From an uncultured Thermoanaerobaculia bacterium (GTDB lineage Bacteria > Acidobacteriota > Thermoanaerobaculia > Multivoradales > Multivoraceae), in assembly GCA_951812325.1 (NCBI GenBank), contig OX638294.1, positions 2,024,859-2,088,858 of the forward strand: a stretch of 64,000 bases of DNA. Direction: 5' to 3'. The notes beneath the pieces are model-generated. The model was not told the origin of the DNA. It did no database searches and was given only the letters and a program-made list of their open reading frames with translations. Of the stretch, positions 35,795 through 43,930 are shown one piece after another. Numbering within the stretch: the first letter of the stretch is position 1; each line of letters begins with the position of its first letter. The position numbers were made by a program, and so were the translations under genes.

Positions 35795-37222
35795 ATGACG
35801 ATCAACGCCACACGCAGAGTGACCGCCGCGGCGCTGCTGGTCGTCGTCTGGGGCGCGTGTGGACCGAACCCGGACAAAACGGAGTCCGCCGGGCGCGGCC
35901 CTTCGACCGCCCCACCCAACGTCGTCATCATCCTGACCGATGACATGGGCTACGGCGATCTCTCGTCCTACGGCCACCCGCTCATCCGCACCCCCCACAT
36001 CGACCGGCTGGCGGCCGAAGGCCAGCGCTGGACCTCGTTCTACGCATCGAGTCCGCTGTGCAACCCGAGTCGCATCGCGCTCGCGACCGGAAGGATGCCC
36101 GTCCGCATCCAGGGGGGCGAGCTGAACCGGTGGTCCAACCTGCCTGCCGACGAGACGACCATCGGAGACATGTTCCAGGCCGCCGGCTACGCCACCGCCT
36201 ACATCGGCAAGTGGGGCATGTCGGGCCGTTTCGAGGCCGGAGGCGTCCACCCCAACGACGCCGGCTTCGACTACTTCTACGGCGTGGAGGAGTTCAACGA
36301 CGGCGGGCGGCGGCCGGACGTGCCTCACACCTACGAAGGGATCAGGAACGCGACCAGCGAGGACTTCGTCTTCTCGCTGTTCCGGCAGAGGGAGGCCATC
36401 GAAACGCCGACCCACCAGCCGACCCTCACCCGGCGCTACACGGAGGAGTCCGTCGCATGGCTGAAGGAGCAGATCGACGCCGAGTCGCCGTTCTTTCTCT
36501 ACCTCGGCCACACGATGCCCCACGTGCCGATCTTTCGCTCGCCCGAGTTCGAGGGTCACAGCAAGGCGGGCCTCTATGGTGACGTGATCGAGGAACTCGA
36601 CTGGTCAGTCGGTGAAGTCGTCGCCGCCCTGCAGGAAAGCGGCGTCGCCGAGGACACCCTGGTCGTGTTCTCGAGCGACAACGGGCCCTGGCTCACCTAC
36701 TACGACCTCGGCGGCTCACCCGGCCCCTTCCGCGACGGCAAGCACACCGCCTGGGAAGGCGGCTTCCGGGTGCCTGGCATCTTCTGGTGGCCGGGGACGA
36801 TCGAGCCGGCGACGATCGACGACATCGGCGTCCAGGTCGATCTGTTGGCGACCCTTGCCACGATCGCCGGCGCGGAACTGCCGGAACGCGAGCTGGACTC
36901 GCTCGACCTCTCGGGCGCCCTCCTCCACGGCACGCCCAGCCCGCGGAACGAGTGGTTCTACTACGGCACCCGCGGACGCCTGTGGGCCTGCCGGGTCGGC
37001 GACCACAAGCTCGTCCTCGAGTCGTGGGAGTCTCTCGGCGGGGAGGGCGAACTCGCCTGGCGCGGCTTCGACAACGAGCAGGTTCACGACCCGCCGCTGC
37101 TGTTCGACCTCAGCACCGACCTCGGCGAGCGGTTCGACATCGCCGCCGAACATCCCGAGATCGTCGAGCGGATCGAGGATGCGATCCGTGAGCACCGGGA
37201 GTCTCTGAACGCGGCCCCGTAA
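35795..37222 (+). CDS. Type I (formylglycine) sulfatase, lipoprotein-like
   Basis: The 475-residue enzyme starts with a signal whose VVVWGAC could be a lipobox. The sulfatase core begins PNVVIILTDDMGYGDLSSYG (metal-binding DD) and has the activation motif PLCNPSRIALATGR, with C89 to be oxidised to formylglycine. YIGKWGMSG, FLYLGHTMPHVPI and VVFSSDNGPWLTYYDLGG complete the active site. The C-x-P-S-R form needs a formylglycine-generating enzyme, which is encoded at 57135-58076. The substrate is a sulfate ester, probably a carbohydrate or aryl sulfate in the periplasm. The last codons are re-used in a downstream tandem repeat (37197-37460). Confidence 0.9.
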   Translation: MTINATRRVTAAALLVVVWGACGPNPDKTESAGRGPSTAPPNVVIILTDDMGYGDLSSYGHPLIRTPHIDRLAAEGQRWTSFYASSPLCNPSRIALATGRMPVRIQGGELNRWSNLPADETTIGDMFQAAGYATAYIGKWGMSGRFEAGGVHPNDAGFDYFYGVEEFNDGGRRPDVPHTYEGIRNATSEDFVFSLFRQREAIETPTHQPTLTRRYTEESVAWLKEQIDAESPFFLYLGHTMPHVPIFRSPEFEGHSKAGLYGDVIEELDWSVGEVVAALQESGVAEDTLVVFSSDNGPWLTYYDLGGSPGPFRDGKHTAWEGGFRVPGIFWWPGTIEPATIDDIGVQVDLLATLATIAGAELPERELDSLDLSGALLHGTPSPRNEWFYYGTRGRLWACRVGDHKLVLESWESLGGEGELAWRGFDNEQVHDPPLLFDLSTDLGERFDIAAEHPEIVERIEDAIREHRESLNAAP

Positions 37223-37460
37223 CTCTCCGCGTCGGATGCGGTCGGCGCCTTGGCGGTGGTACGCGGCGCCGGGAGTCTCTGAACGCGGCCCCGTAACTCT
37301 CCGCGTCGGAAGCGGTCGGCGCCTTGGCGGTGGTACGCGGCGCCGGGAGTCTCTGAACGCGGCCCCGCAACTCTCCGCGTCGGAAGCGGTCGGCGCCTTG
37401 GCGGTGGTACGTCGGCGCCGGGAGTCTCTGAACGCGGTTCCGCAGCTCTCCGCGAGCCCT
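37197..37460. repeat. 74-bp tandem repeat grown from the 3' end of the sulfatase gene
   Basis: Units starting GTCTCTGAACGCGG occur at 37201, 37275, 37349 and 37424 (periods 74, 74, 75 bp). The first unit is the end of the sulfatase coding sequence (ESLNAAP then stop), so the tandem copies duplicate the final codons and the downstream sequence. Changes between copies are few. No gene lies in 37223-37499. Confidence 0.9.
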
Positions 37461-37499
37461 CCAGCCGGCCGGAATCCCAAGGCCGGCTAGAATCCCGAC

Positions 37500-38165
37500 A
37501 TGAGCTGGTTCTTCGACAAGACCCGCATTCCGAAGCCGGGCCAAGCCCTTCCGGGCCGCGCCGAGAGTGTGCCCGTCCCTGTGCGCCACTGGGTGCTCGA
37601 CGCGCCGCTGCCGCCGCCGTACCCGGAAGGCAGCGAGCTGGCGATGTTCGGGCTCGGCTGCTTCTGGGGCGCCGAACGCAAGTTCTGGGAGGCCCCCGGC
37701 GTGATCACGACCGCGGTCGGCTACGCCGCGGGCGCGACGCCAAACCCCACCTACCGCGAAGTCTGCAGCGGCATGACCGGCCACAACGAGGTCGTCCGCG
37801 TGGTGTTCGACCCCGAACGGATCGCGTACGAGGAGCTGCTCCGCATCTTCTGGGAGAGCCACGATCCGACCCAGGGAATGCGCCAGGGCAACGACATCGG
37901 CACCCAGTACCGCTCCGGAATCTACGTGTACTCCGAGGAACAGCAGCGGACGGCCGAAGCATCTCTGGGGGCGTACCAGCAGCGGCTTTCCGCCGCGGGC
38001 TTCGGCCGGATCACGACCGAGGTCCTCGAAACGCCGGCGTTCTACTTCGCCGAGGACTACCATCAGCAGTACTTGGCGAAGAACCCCGCCGGCTACTGCG
38101 GCCTCGGCGGCACCGGCGTGACCTGCCCGGCAGGAATCGAGCTACCCTCGAGTCAAGCGGTCTGA
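37500..38165 (+). CDS. msrA: Peptide-methionine (S)-S-oxide reductase MsrA
   Basis: The 221-residue enzyme reduces methionine-S-sulfoxide in proteins. The catalytic motif GLGCFWGAE places the nucleophilic Cys at residue 54. [53 protein letters not shown] and [12 protein letters not shown] are all standard MsrA signatures. It is the long form with an N-terminal extension of about 45 residues, similar to E. coli MsrA; resolving Cys residues may be those in [12 protein letters not shown] near the end. No signal peptide, so it is cytoplasmic. Followed closely by a small membrane protein and a YbjQ-type gene in the same direction. Confidence 0.93.
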   Translation: MSWFFDKTRIPKPGQALPGRAESVPVPVRHWVLDAPLPPPYPEGSELAMFGLGCFWGAERKFWEAPGVITTAVGYAAGATPNPTYREVCSGMTGHNEVVRVVFDPERIAYEELLRIFWESHDPTQGMRQGNDIGTQYRSGIYVYSEEQQRTAEASLGAYQQRLSAAGFGRITTEVLETPAFYFAEDYHQQYLAKNPAGYCGLGGTGVTCPAGIELPSSQAV

Positions 38166-38188
38166 GAGCGTACCCAGGAGGCACAGCA

Positions 38189-38425
38189 ATGGCGGATACA
38201 ACGGTCGGCATCACCCGCGGTCTCGGCTGGCTGCTCTTCCTCGCCGGTGTGCTCGCGCTGGGCGGCCTCGCGATCTACGCCCTCGTCATCGACGACGAGG
38301 CGCCGCTCTACATCAAGCTGGGTGTCGGAGCGCTTTACGGCGGCCTGGCTCTGTTGCTGCTTTCGGTACTCCGGCAGCAGTTGATGGCCCGCAAGACGGA
38401 CAAGTACAAGGACATACAACGATGA
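38189..38425 (+). CDS. Small two-helix membrane protein
   Basis: A 78-residue protein starting after CCAGGAGGCACAGCA, a strong ribosome site. Two hydrophobic segments (LGWLLFLAGVLALGGLAIYA and KLGVGALYGGLALLLLSVL) flank a short acidic loop (VIDDEAPLY), and the C-terminus is basic (RQQLMARKTDKYKDIQR), predicted to face the cytoplasm. No family recognised. It lies 23 bp after msrA and 10 bp before the YbjQ-like gene, so the three are probably co-transcribed, and it may form a membrane partner for YbjQ. Confidence 0.75.
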   Translation: MADTTVGITRGLGWLLFLAGVLALGGLAIYALVIDDEAPLYIKLGVGALYGGLALLLLSVLRQQLMARKTDKYKDIQR

Positions 38426-38435
38426 GGGTCCCGAG

Positions 38436-38750
38436 ATGCTGATTGCAACCACCGAAACAGTCGCCGGCCGGAACATCACGCAGACGCTGGGGCTCGTGCG
38501 CGGCAACACGATCCGCGCCCGCCACGTCGGCAGGGACATCACCGCGGCGCTTCGCAATCTCGTGGGCGGCGAGGTCACCGAGTACACGAAGATGGTCGCC
38601 GAGAGCCGCGAGCAGGCGCTTGACCGCATGGTCGCGGAAGCCGAGAGCCTCGACGCCGACGCCGTCGTCGCGGTGCGCTTCACGACCTCAGTGATCACGA
38701 GTGGCGCCGCGGAACTGCTTGCCGTGGGGACGGCAGTCAAGCTGGACTAG
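38436..38750 (+). CDS. YbjQ/UPF0145 family protein
   Basis: A 104-residue protein with the complete UPF0145 pattern: ATTETVAGRNITQTLGLVRG, RHVGRDITAALRNLVGGEVT, EYTKMVAESREQALDRMVAE and DADAVVAVRFTTSVITSGAA. The family forms pentameric small proteins and has been labelled heavy-metal-binding, although no activity is settled. It follows a small membrane protein by 10 bp. The last 30 bp of its coding sequence recur about 50 bp downstream (38800-38829), a pattern also seen after the sulfatase. Confidence 0.85.
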   Translation: MLIATTETVAGRNITQTLGLVRGNTIRARHVGRDITAALRNLVGGEVTEYTKMVAESREQALDRMVAEAESLDADAVVAVRFTTSVITSGAAELLAVGTAVKLD

Positions 38751-38829
38751 CACTAGCATCGCACCGCCGAAGTCAGGACGCGACTGCTCGACCTGATCGG
38801 CCGTGGGGACGGCAGTCAAGCTGGGCTAG
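38721..38829. repeat. Direct repeat of the ybjQ-like gene's 3' end
   Basis: GCCGTGGGGACGGCAGTCAA and the next nine bases occur at 38721-38750 and at 38800-38829, with one mismatch near the end. The first copy is the coding end of the YbjQ-like gene; the second overlaps the stop of the convergent deoxyhypusine-synthase-like gene (38826). Confidence 0.8.
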
Positions 38830-40013
38830 CGTCGCACCCCCATCCGCTCCAGCACGCCGGCGACGAGCAGCGGCCACACCAGGGTGGCATCCGCGGGAAC
38901 TTCGGCAAAGCGGCCGCCTTCTTCGACGGGGACGAACTTGCCCCAGGACACACCTTCGCTGTAGCCGCAGCCGGAGAGGCCGCCCCAATGCTCCGGTTCC
39001 GGGCAGATGCGGACGCCGTAGCGGAAGCGCCGGGGAGCGGCCTCTTCGCCCTCCCGGCGCGCCGCCGCCTCGAGGTACGGCGCCACCTGCTGCGCCCAGT
39101 TCCGGGGTACGCCGCCGCCGATCGTGAAGATGCCGAGCCGCTTCGCAGCGCCGACGAGGTCCGTGTAGTGCTCCAGGTCGAGGAACGGGTCGAAGCGAAC
39201 CGGCGCCAGTCCGCGCCGGCGGCGCGCCCGGTTGAAGAGCGCGAAGTCGAGCCCGATCTCCGAGTCGGTGAACGCCGGCACGTAGACCGGCACGCCGCGG
39301 CGCCAGGCCGAGGAAAGCACTCCACGCACCGGCCGGTTCCGGCCCGGCGCCGCCTCTGCCGGTGAACCCTTGCCTTCGCTCAGCCACCGCCCGAACGCCT
39401 CGTTCAGGGTCCGCGAACACGCGACCTCGCCCTCGGGCCACTGCTCCAGGATGGAGTGGACGATGAGCTCCACCCGGTCCAGGTTGCTCTCCAACTCCAG
39501 CGTGTCGTAGATGCGGTCGAAACCGGCGTAGTACGCGGAGCGGTCGTCCAGCCCGCCATCGCCCGCCGGAACCTTGAAGTGGACCATCCCGGCGGACTCG
39601 ACGAAGCCGTGGACCATCAAGGCGCCGGTGCAGACGATCGCGTCAAGCAGCCCGTGGTCGATCATGTCGCAGAGGACGAGCCCCTGCTTGGCCGCGGTCA
39701 TCGCGCCGGTGAACGTCCCGACCACCAGGCAGTCCGGATCCGCAGCCATCTCGTGGAGCACGTCCGCCGCCTCGCCAAGCTGACGGCCCCCGAACGAGGT
39801 CGACTTCATCGCCGCGAGGAGATCGGAGAAGGACTCCACGGAGCCCAGGTCGAGCGCCTCGAGCGGTTCCAGCCCCTGGCCGTCGGCGAACTCGGCCGGT
39901 CGCCGCACGCCGCCCGGGGACCTGGGGCCGCCCGGGGACCTGGGGCCGCCCGGGGACCTGGGGCCGCCCGGGGACCTGGGGCCGCCCGGGGACCTGGAAG
40001 GTTGATCGCTCAT
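38826..40013 (-). CDS. Deoxyhypusine-synthase-like protein
   Basis: Start at 40013 gives 395 residues. After a repeat-derived head (five PGGPRS copies) the deoxyhypusine synthase fold follows: SFGGRQLGEAADVLHEMAAD, CLVVGTFTGAMTAAKQGL, IVCTGALMVHGFVESAG, GVPVYVPAFTDSEIGLD, FTIGGGVPRNWAQQVAPY, and GYSEGVSWGKFVP. The SWGK lysine (K359) corresponds to the residue that carries the aminobutyl group in eukaryotic enzymes. Bacteria lack eIF5A, so bacterial homologues may act on polyamines (homospermidine-type chemistry) or unknown substrates. No eIF5A-like gene appears in the window. Its start codon overlaps the longest possible frame of the divergent sigma-54 activator. Confidence 0.82.
   Translation of the reverse strand: MSDQPSRSPGGPRSPGGPRSPGGPRSPGGPRSPGGVRRPAEFADGQGLEPLEALDLGSVESFSDLLAAMKSTSFGGRQLGEAADVLHEMAADPDCLVVGTFTGAMTAAKQGLVLCDMIDHGLLDAIVCTGALMVHGFVESAGMVHFKVPAGDGGLDDRSAYYAGFDRIYDTLELESNLDRVELIVHSILEQWPEGEVACSRTLNEAFGRWLSEGKGSPAEAAPGRNRPVRGVLSSAWRRGVPVYVPAFTDSEIGLDFALFNRARRRRGLAPVRFDPFLDLEHYTDLVGAAKRLGIFTIGGGVPRNWAQQVAPYLEAAARREGEEAAPRRFRYGVRICPEPEHWGGLSGCGYSEGVSWGKFVPVEEGGRFAEVPADATLVWPLLVAGVLERMGVRR
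39908..39998 (-). repeat. 18-bp tandem repeat encoding PGGPRS
   Basis: Five near-identical 18-bp units encode PGGPRS five times right after the start of the deoxyhypusine-synthase-like gene. The flexible head is not part of the enzyme family and has probably expanded by slippage. Confidence 0.88.
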
Positions 40014-40098
40014 GAAGCCCGATGCGAAGCTATCGCGGCCCGGCGCGGCGCACGAGTGTCTGCGACAGGTTTCGCGGCGCGTGCTCATCGAGGCGCCC

Positions 40099-41796
40099 AT
40101 GCCGGACCGAACTCATGCTGTGACAGGATCCGCAGCCAGGCAAACGTACGTTTCGCCGCCGAAGGAGGGAGCTGCCGGCCGCGATTCCGGGGCTGGTTCC
40201 CAGGCCGCCCGGACTCAGGCGCCGGCACAAGCGAGCGGCGTCCCGACTGCCGTGGCGATGGGCTTGACCGTTGTGAACTCGCGCGAACCCAGGGAACTCG
40301 AGCTTCTCTACCGTCTGAGCCAGACACTCGGCGAGAGCCTCGAGCTGCACGACGTGACCCGCCCCGCGCTCTCGACGCTCGCAGAGCACCTGAACCTGAA
40401 GCACGGCACGATCACGCTGCTCAACCGGAAGACGGGCGAGATCCGCATCGAAGTCGCACACGGCCTGAGCGGCCAGCAGACCTCCCAGGTCCGCTACAGC
40501 CTTGGCGAGGGCGTCACCGGCAAGGTCATCGAGACCGGCGAACCGGAAGTGATCCCGAAGACGATCGAGTCCGAGACGTTCCTCGACCGCACCCGGCGTG
40601 GCAAGAGCGCCGAGGTCTCCTTCCTCTGCGTACCGATTCGCACGGGCAACGAGACCTACGGAGCGCTCAGTGTCGACCGGGCCTACGATCCGGACCACGA
40701 TCTTGGCGGCGACGTCCGAGTGCTCCTGATCGCCGGCTCGCTGATCGCCCAGGCCGTCAAGCTGCGCCGCACTGCCGCGGAGGAAAAGGAGCAACTCGAG
40801 GAGGAGAACAAGCGCCTGCGCGCGCAGCTCCGCGACCGCTTCCGGCCCGCCAACATCGTCGGCAACTCGCACGAGATGCAGGAGGTGTACGACCAGATCG
40901 CGACCGTCTCCAGCAGCAATACAAGCGTCCTGATCACCGGCGAGACGGGAACCGGCAAGGAGCTCGTGGCCCAGGCGATCCACTACAGCAGCACCCGCGC
41001 CACCAGGCCGTTCGTCAAGGTCCACTGCGCCGCGCTGCCCGAGAGCGTGATCGAGAGCGAGCTGTTCGGCCACGAGCGCGGCGCCTTCACCGGTGCGATC
41101 CATCAACGCAAGGGTCGTTTCGAACTCGCCCACACCGGCACGATCTTTCTCGACGAAGTCGGCGACGTGCCCCTGCTGATCCAGATCAAGATGCTGCGGG
41201 TGCTGCAGGAGCGGGAGTTCGAACGGGTCGGCGGCAGCCGCACCCTGAAGGCGGACGTGCGGATCATCGCGGCCGCCAACAAGGACCTGTCGGACATGAC
41301 CGCCCGGGGCGAGTTCCGCGAGGATCTGTTCTACCGCCTGAACGTGTTCCCCATCCACGTGCCGCCCCTGCGCAAGCGCAAGTCGGACATCGTCCAATTG
41401 GCCGACTTCTTCCTGGAGCGCTATGCGCGCGCCAACGGCGCCAACGTTCGCCGCCTCTCAAGCGCCGTGATCGACATGCTGATGAGCTACCACTGGCCCG
41501 GCAACGTCCGCGAACTCGAGAGCTGCATCGAACGAGCGGTCCTGGTGGCAAGGAACGACGTGATCCATCCCCACCACCTGCCGCCGACCCTTCAGACCGC
41601 GGAGAGCTCCGGCACCGAACCGCCCGGGAGCTTCCGCTACCTGGTCGAGAACTACGAGCGCGACCTGCTGCGCGACGCCCTGAAGAGCGCCCGCGGGAAC
41701 ATCGCCGAAGCGTCACGCAAGCTGCGCACCACGCCGCGGATCACCGGCTACAAGATCAGGAAGTACGGCATCGACCCGAATCGCTACGCCGGATAG
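40099..41796 (+). CDS. NifA-type sigma-54 activator (GAF, AAA+, HTH)
   Basis: I favour the ATG at 40099 (565 residues); the frame is open back to 40012, where it would overlap the divergent gene's start. A GAF domain (ELELLYRLSQTLGESLELHD, FLCVPIRTGNETYGALSVDR) is followed by a coiled linker and an AAA+ domain with Walker A GETGTGKE (from ~281), GAFTGA (~328), which contacts sigma-54, and FLDEVGDVP. The C-terminal Fis-type HTH reads RKLRTTPRITGYKIRKYGID, the NifA form. No nif genes are present here. A consensus sigma-54 promoter at 42159-42174 and a dyad at 41896-41917 lie before the next gene, its likely target. Confidence 0.9.
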   Translation: MPDRTHAVTGSAARQTYVSPPKEGAAGRDSGAGSQAARTQAPAQASGVPTAVAMGLTVVNSREPRELELLYRLSQTLGESLELHDVTRPALSTLAEHLNLKHGTITLLNRKTGEIRIEVAHGLSGQQTSQVRYSLGEGVTGKVIETGEPEVIPKTIESETFLDRTRRGKSAEVSFLCVPIRTGNETYGALSVDRAYDPDHDLGGDVRVLLIAGSLIAQAVKLRRTAAEEKEQLEEENKRLRAQLRDRFRPANIVGNSHEMQEVYDQIATVSSSNTSVLITGETGTGKELVAQAIHYSSTRATRPFVKVHCAALPESVIESELFGHERGAFTGAIHQRKGRFELAHTGTIFLDEVGDVPLLIQIKMLRVLQEREFERVGGSRTLKADVRIIAAANKDLSDMTARGEFREDLFYRLNVFPIHVPPLRKRKSDIVQLADFFLERYARANGANVRRLSSAVIDMLMSYHWPGNVRELESCIERAVLVARNDVIHPHHLPPTLQTAESSGTEPPGSFRYLVENYERDLLRDALKSARGNIAEASRKLRTTPRITGYKIRKYGIDPNRYAG

Positions 41797-41846
41797 TGTG
41801 GCCGGGCGCGTCGGCAACTCCGCGTTTCGCCCCTCCAGCGCCCGGC

Positions 41847-41880
41847 GGCAAAGTCACGCCACACTCGATCGGCCATGCAT
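41847..41880 (+). repeat. Short intergenic repeat, copy 1
   Basis: GGCAAAGTCACGCCACACTC followed by GATCGGCCAT recurs, with four differences over 30 bp, at 43931-43960. Both copies are upstream of genes: one in the region before the outer-membrane barrel, the other between the crotonase and ECF sigma genes. It may be a regulator site or a small repeat. Confidence 0.5.
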
Positions 41881-41895
41881 CCCGTCCAGCATCGT

Positions 41896-41917
41896 GTCAT
41901 CACGGGTACCTGATGAC
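41896..41917. promoter_or_regulatory. Dyad GTCATCA-N8-TGATGAC, candidate enhancer for the sigma-54 activator
   Basis: Perfect 7-bp arms with an 8-bp spacer lie about 240 bp upstream of the sigma-54 promoter at 42159, a normal distance for enhancer-binding proteins, and 100 bp after the activator's stop codon. It does not match the NifA consensus TGT-N10-ACA, so the activator would have its own specificity. Confidence 0.5.
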
Positions 41918-42158
41918 TCGCACACGGACTCCCGGACCCGGCCTCCCCGGGAGCTTGCGCCCCCGGGGCTCGCTTCGGTGCGTTCCTCGACGCAAGTTCC
42001 AGGCAGCCAGAGCCGACCACGTTTGTCCGCCCTCGATGCGGGCTGCAACAGAATTGTACGGAGCCGGGCCGGCTTCGGATCGGAACCCTGCAGCACCACG
42101 GAGCCCAGGCCTTGCGCGGTCGCGGTTTGATGGCCGATCTGTCGGCGCCGGCTGCTCT

Positions 42159-42174
42159 TGGCACCCGTGTTGCT
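42159..42174 (+). promoter_or_regulatory. Consensus sigma-54 (-24/-12) promoter
   Basis: TTGGCAC, then CCGTG, then TTGCT matches the YTGGCAC-N5-TTGCW consensus, with GG at 42160-42161 and GC at 42172-42173 spaced as required. Transcription would start near 42185, about 35 bp before the ATG at 42220, leaving room for the AAGGAGG ribosome site at 42207-42213. The adjacent gene encodes a GAFTGA-type sigma-54 activator. Confidence 0.8.
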
Positions 42175-42219
42175 AGCTCCACGCACTACCGGCAACCAAC
42201 GCCCTCAAGGAGGTCTCTC

Positions 42220-42912
42220 ATGATCCGGAACTCTGCAATCCTCGCGCTGCCCGCTCTTCTCAGCTTGGCCGCCGCCCCGGCTTCGGCCGATGCCGACTAC
42301 GCCCTTGACTTCGCGTCGGCTTACGTCTGGCGCGGCATCACCTTCACCGACGGCGCCGTCTGGCAGCCCTCCGTCACCGCCTCGAACGACAGCGGCTTCG
42401 CGATCAACGTCTGGGGCAACCTCGACATCGACGACGCGAACGACATGAGCGGCGAGTTCAACGAGATCGATCTCACCGCCTCCTACGGCTTCGGTTCGGA
42501 CGCGATCTCGGCGGAAGTCGGTTTCATCGAGTACCTGTTCCCGAACACGCCCTTCGCCGGCACCCGCGAGGTCTACGTGACCGTCGGCTGGGACATCATC
42601 GCCTCGCCCAGCGTTTCGCTCTACTACGACATCGACGAGGTCCAGGACTTCTACGCGAACGTCGGCATCTCGTTCGGCGGCGACGTGAGCGATGCCCTCG
42701 CCTGGAGCATCGACGTCTCGGCCGGCTACGCGGGCGATGACTTCGCCGCCGCCTACGACGGCCTTTCCGGCGGCATGTACGACGGCAACGTCACCTTCGG
42801 CCTCTCCGGCGCCGCGTGGTCCGCGTTCGTCAGCTACATCGACGCTCTCGACAGCGACGCCCTGCCGGAACAGCCCGTCGACTTCGTGGCCGGCATCGGC
42901 TTCTCGTTCTAG
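42220..42912 (+). CDS. Outer-membrane beta-barrel protein (TorF/TIGR02001-like)
   Basis: A 230-residue protein preceded by a strong AAGGAGG. A Sec signal (ILALPALLSLAAAPASADA) leads into alternating beta-strands (YALDFASAYVWRGITFTDGA, FAINVWGNLDIDD, EIDLTASYGFGSDAISAEVG, REVYVTVGWDI) and a C-terminal DFVAGIGFSF ending in Phe, the usual outer-membrane insertion signal. The opening YVWRGITFTDGAVWQPSV resembles TorF-type putative porins. Expression is probably sigma-54 dependent, via the promoter at 42159-42174 and the regulator at 40099. That makes this a conditionally made porin, perhaps for a nutrient sensed by the regulator's GAF domain. Confidence 0.8.
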   Translation: MIRNSAILALPALLSLAAAPASADADYALDFASAYVWRGITFTDGAVWQPSVTASNDSGFAINVWGNLDIDDANDMSGEFNEIDLTASYGFGSDAISAEVGFIEYLFPNTPFAGTREVYVTVGWDIIASPSVSLYYDIDEVQDFYANVGISFGGDVSDALAWSIDVSAGYAGDDFAAAYDGLSGGMYDGNVTFGLSGAAWSAFVSYIDALDSDALPEQPVDFVAGIGFSF

Positions 42913-42995
42913 AAGGACTGGGTGCACCGGCCGTTGCGCGGGCCTTCCGGCCCGCGTTCCGTCATGCCGAAAGAGGCCGCGCACCAAGCCAACTC

Positions 42996-43029
42996 AAGCG
43001 CCCGAAGCTCTCGAGCTTCGGGCGCTTTC
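42996..43029. terminator. Rho-independent terminator between convergent genes
   Basis: AAGCGCCCGAAGC pairs perfectly with GCTTCGGGCGCTT around a 6-nt loop (TCTCGA), followed by TTTCT. It lies between the barrel gene (stop 42912) and the convergent crotonase gene (stop 43050). The A-rich 5' side is weak, so it works best on the plus strand. Confidence 0.8.
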
Positions 43030-43049
43030 TCGTCAGGAGCGGCCGGTGA

Positions 43050-43874
43050 TCAGCGCCCGGTGAACTGCGGCGCGCGCTTCTCCATGAACGCCGCAACGCC
43101 TTCGCGGTGGTCGTCGGTCTCGCCGCAGCGGATGTGCGAGATCGCCTCCCGGTCGAGGATGGACCGGAAGTCCTGCGTGACCGCAAGATTCACGTTCTCC
43201 TTCATCCAGCGATAGCTCACCATCGGCCCGTGGGCGAGTCGCGACGCGAACTCCATCCCTTCCGCGTGGAAGCTCTCCGCGTCGTAGATCCGGTTCACCA
43301 GGCCGATTCGCCGCGCCTCTTCGGCATCGATGATGTCGGCGGTGAAGAACAGCTCCTTGGCGATCGCCGGGCCGACCAGGCGGGTCAACTGCCAGGTCGT
43401 CCCCCAGTCGCCGCCGAAACCCACCTTCGAGTACGCGGTGCCGAACTTCGCCATGCTCGACGCCAGCCGCAGGTCGCAGCTCGCCGCCAGACCCAGACCG
43501 GCGCCCATGGCGAAGCCGTTGACCAGAGCGATCGTGACCTTGGGAATGGAGTGAACCAGCCAGGCCGCCTCCTGGCCGTGCCGCAGACCGTCGATCCGCT
43601 GCTCGAGCGTCGCCGGCGCGCCGCCGGCGCCCGACTTGGCCATGCCTGACACGTCGCCCCCGGCGCAGAAGGCCCGACCCTCGCCCGTCAGGACGATCGC
43701 GCCGACATCCGGGTCGGCCGCCAGCCGCGGCAGTTCCTCGTGGAGACCGGCGGTGATCTCGCCGGAAAGGGCGTTCAGCTTCTTGGGTCGGTTGAACGTC
43801 AGCAGGGCGACGCGATCCTGGACGTCGACCCGCAACTCCGGTTCAGGTGTGCTCGTCATCTCGGCTACGGTCAT
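43050..43874 (-). CDS. Enoyl-CoA hydratase/isomerase (crotonase) family protein
   Basis: A 274-residue crotonase. VALLTFNRPKKLNALSGEIT, VGAIVLTGEGRAFCAGGDVS (CoA-binding and oxyanion hole), KVTIALVNGFAMGAGLGLAA (second oxyanion glycine) and FGTAYSKVGFGGDWGTTWQL are diagnostic. The position usually occupied by the first catalytic Glu reads GGDWGT, with Asp instead, as in PaaG-like isomerases, so a simple hydratase is less certain. ATG 43859 is an alternative start. Likely substrates are fatty-acyl or aromatic-acid CoA esters. It stands alone on this strand, with no neighbouring fatty-acid genes to narrow the pathway. Confidence 0.87.
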   Translation of the reverse strand: MTVAEMTSTPEPELRVDVQDRVALLTFNRPKKLNALSGEITAGLHEELPRLAADPDVGAIVLTGEGRAFCAGGDVSGMAKSGAGGAPATLEQRIDGLRHGQEAAWLVHSIPKVTIALVNGFAMGAGLGLAASCDLRLASSMAKFGTAYSKVGFGGDWGTTWQLTRLVGPAIAKELFFTADIIDAEEARRIGLVNRIYDAESFHAEGMEFASRLAHGPMVSYRWMKENVNLAVTQDFRSILDREAISHIRCGETDDHREGVAAFMEKRAPQFTGR

Positions 43875-43930
43875 GCGCGCTTCTCCTGCGTCCTTGAATT
43901 GAAGAGGAAGGTCGGAGTCTAGCCGCCCAT

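Noticed and set aside
40099..41796. True NifA controlling nitrogen fixation
   Set aside because: Domain order is NifA-like, but no nif genes are present and the upstream dyad is not the NifA site.
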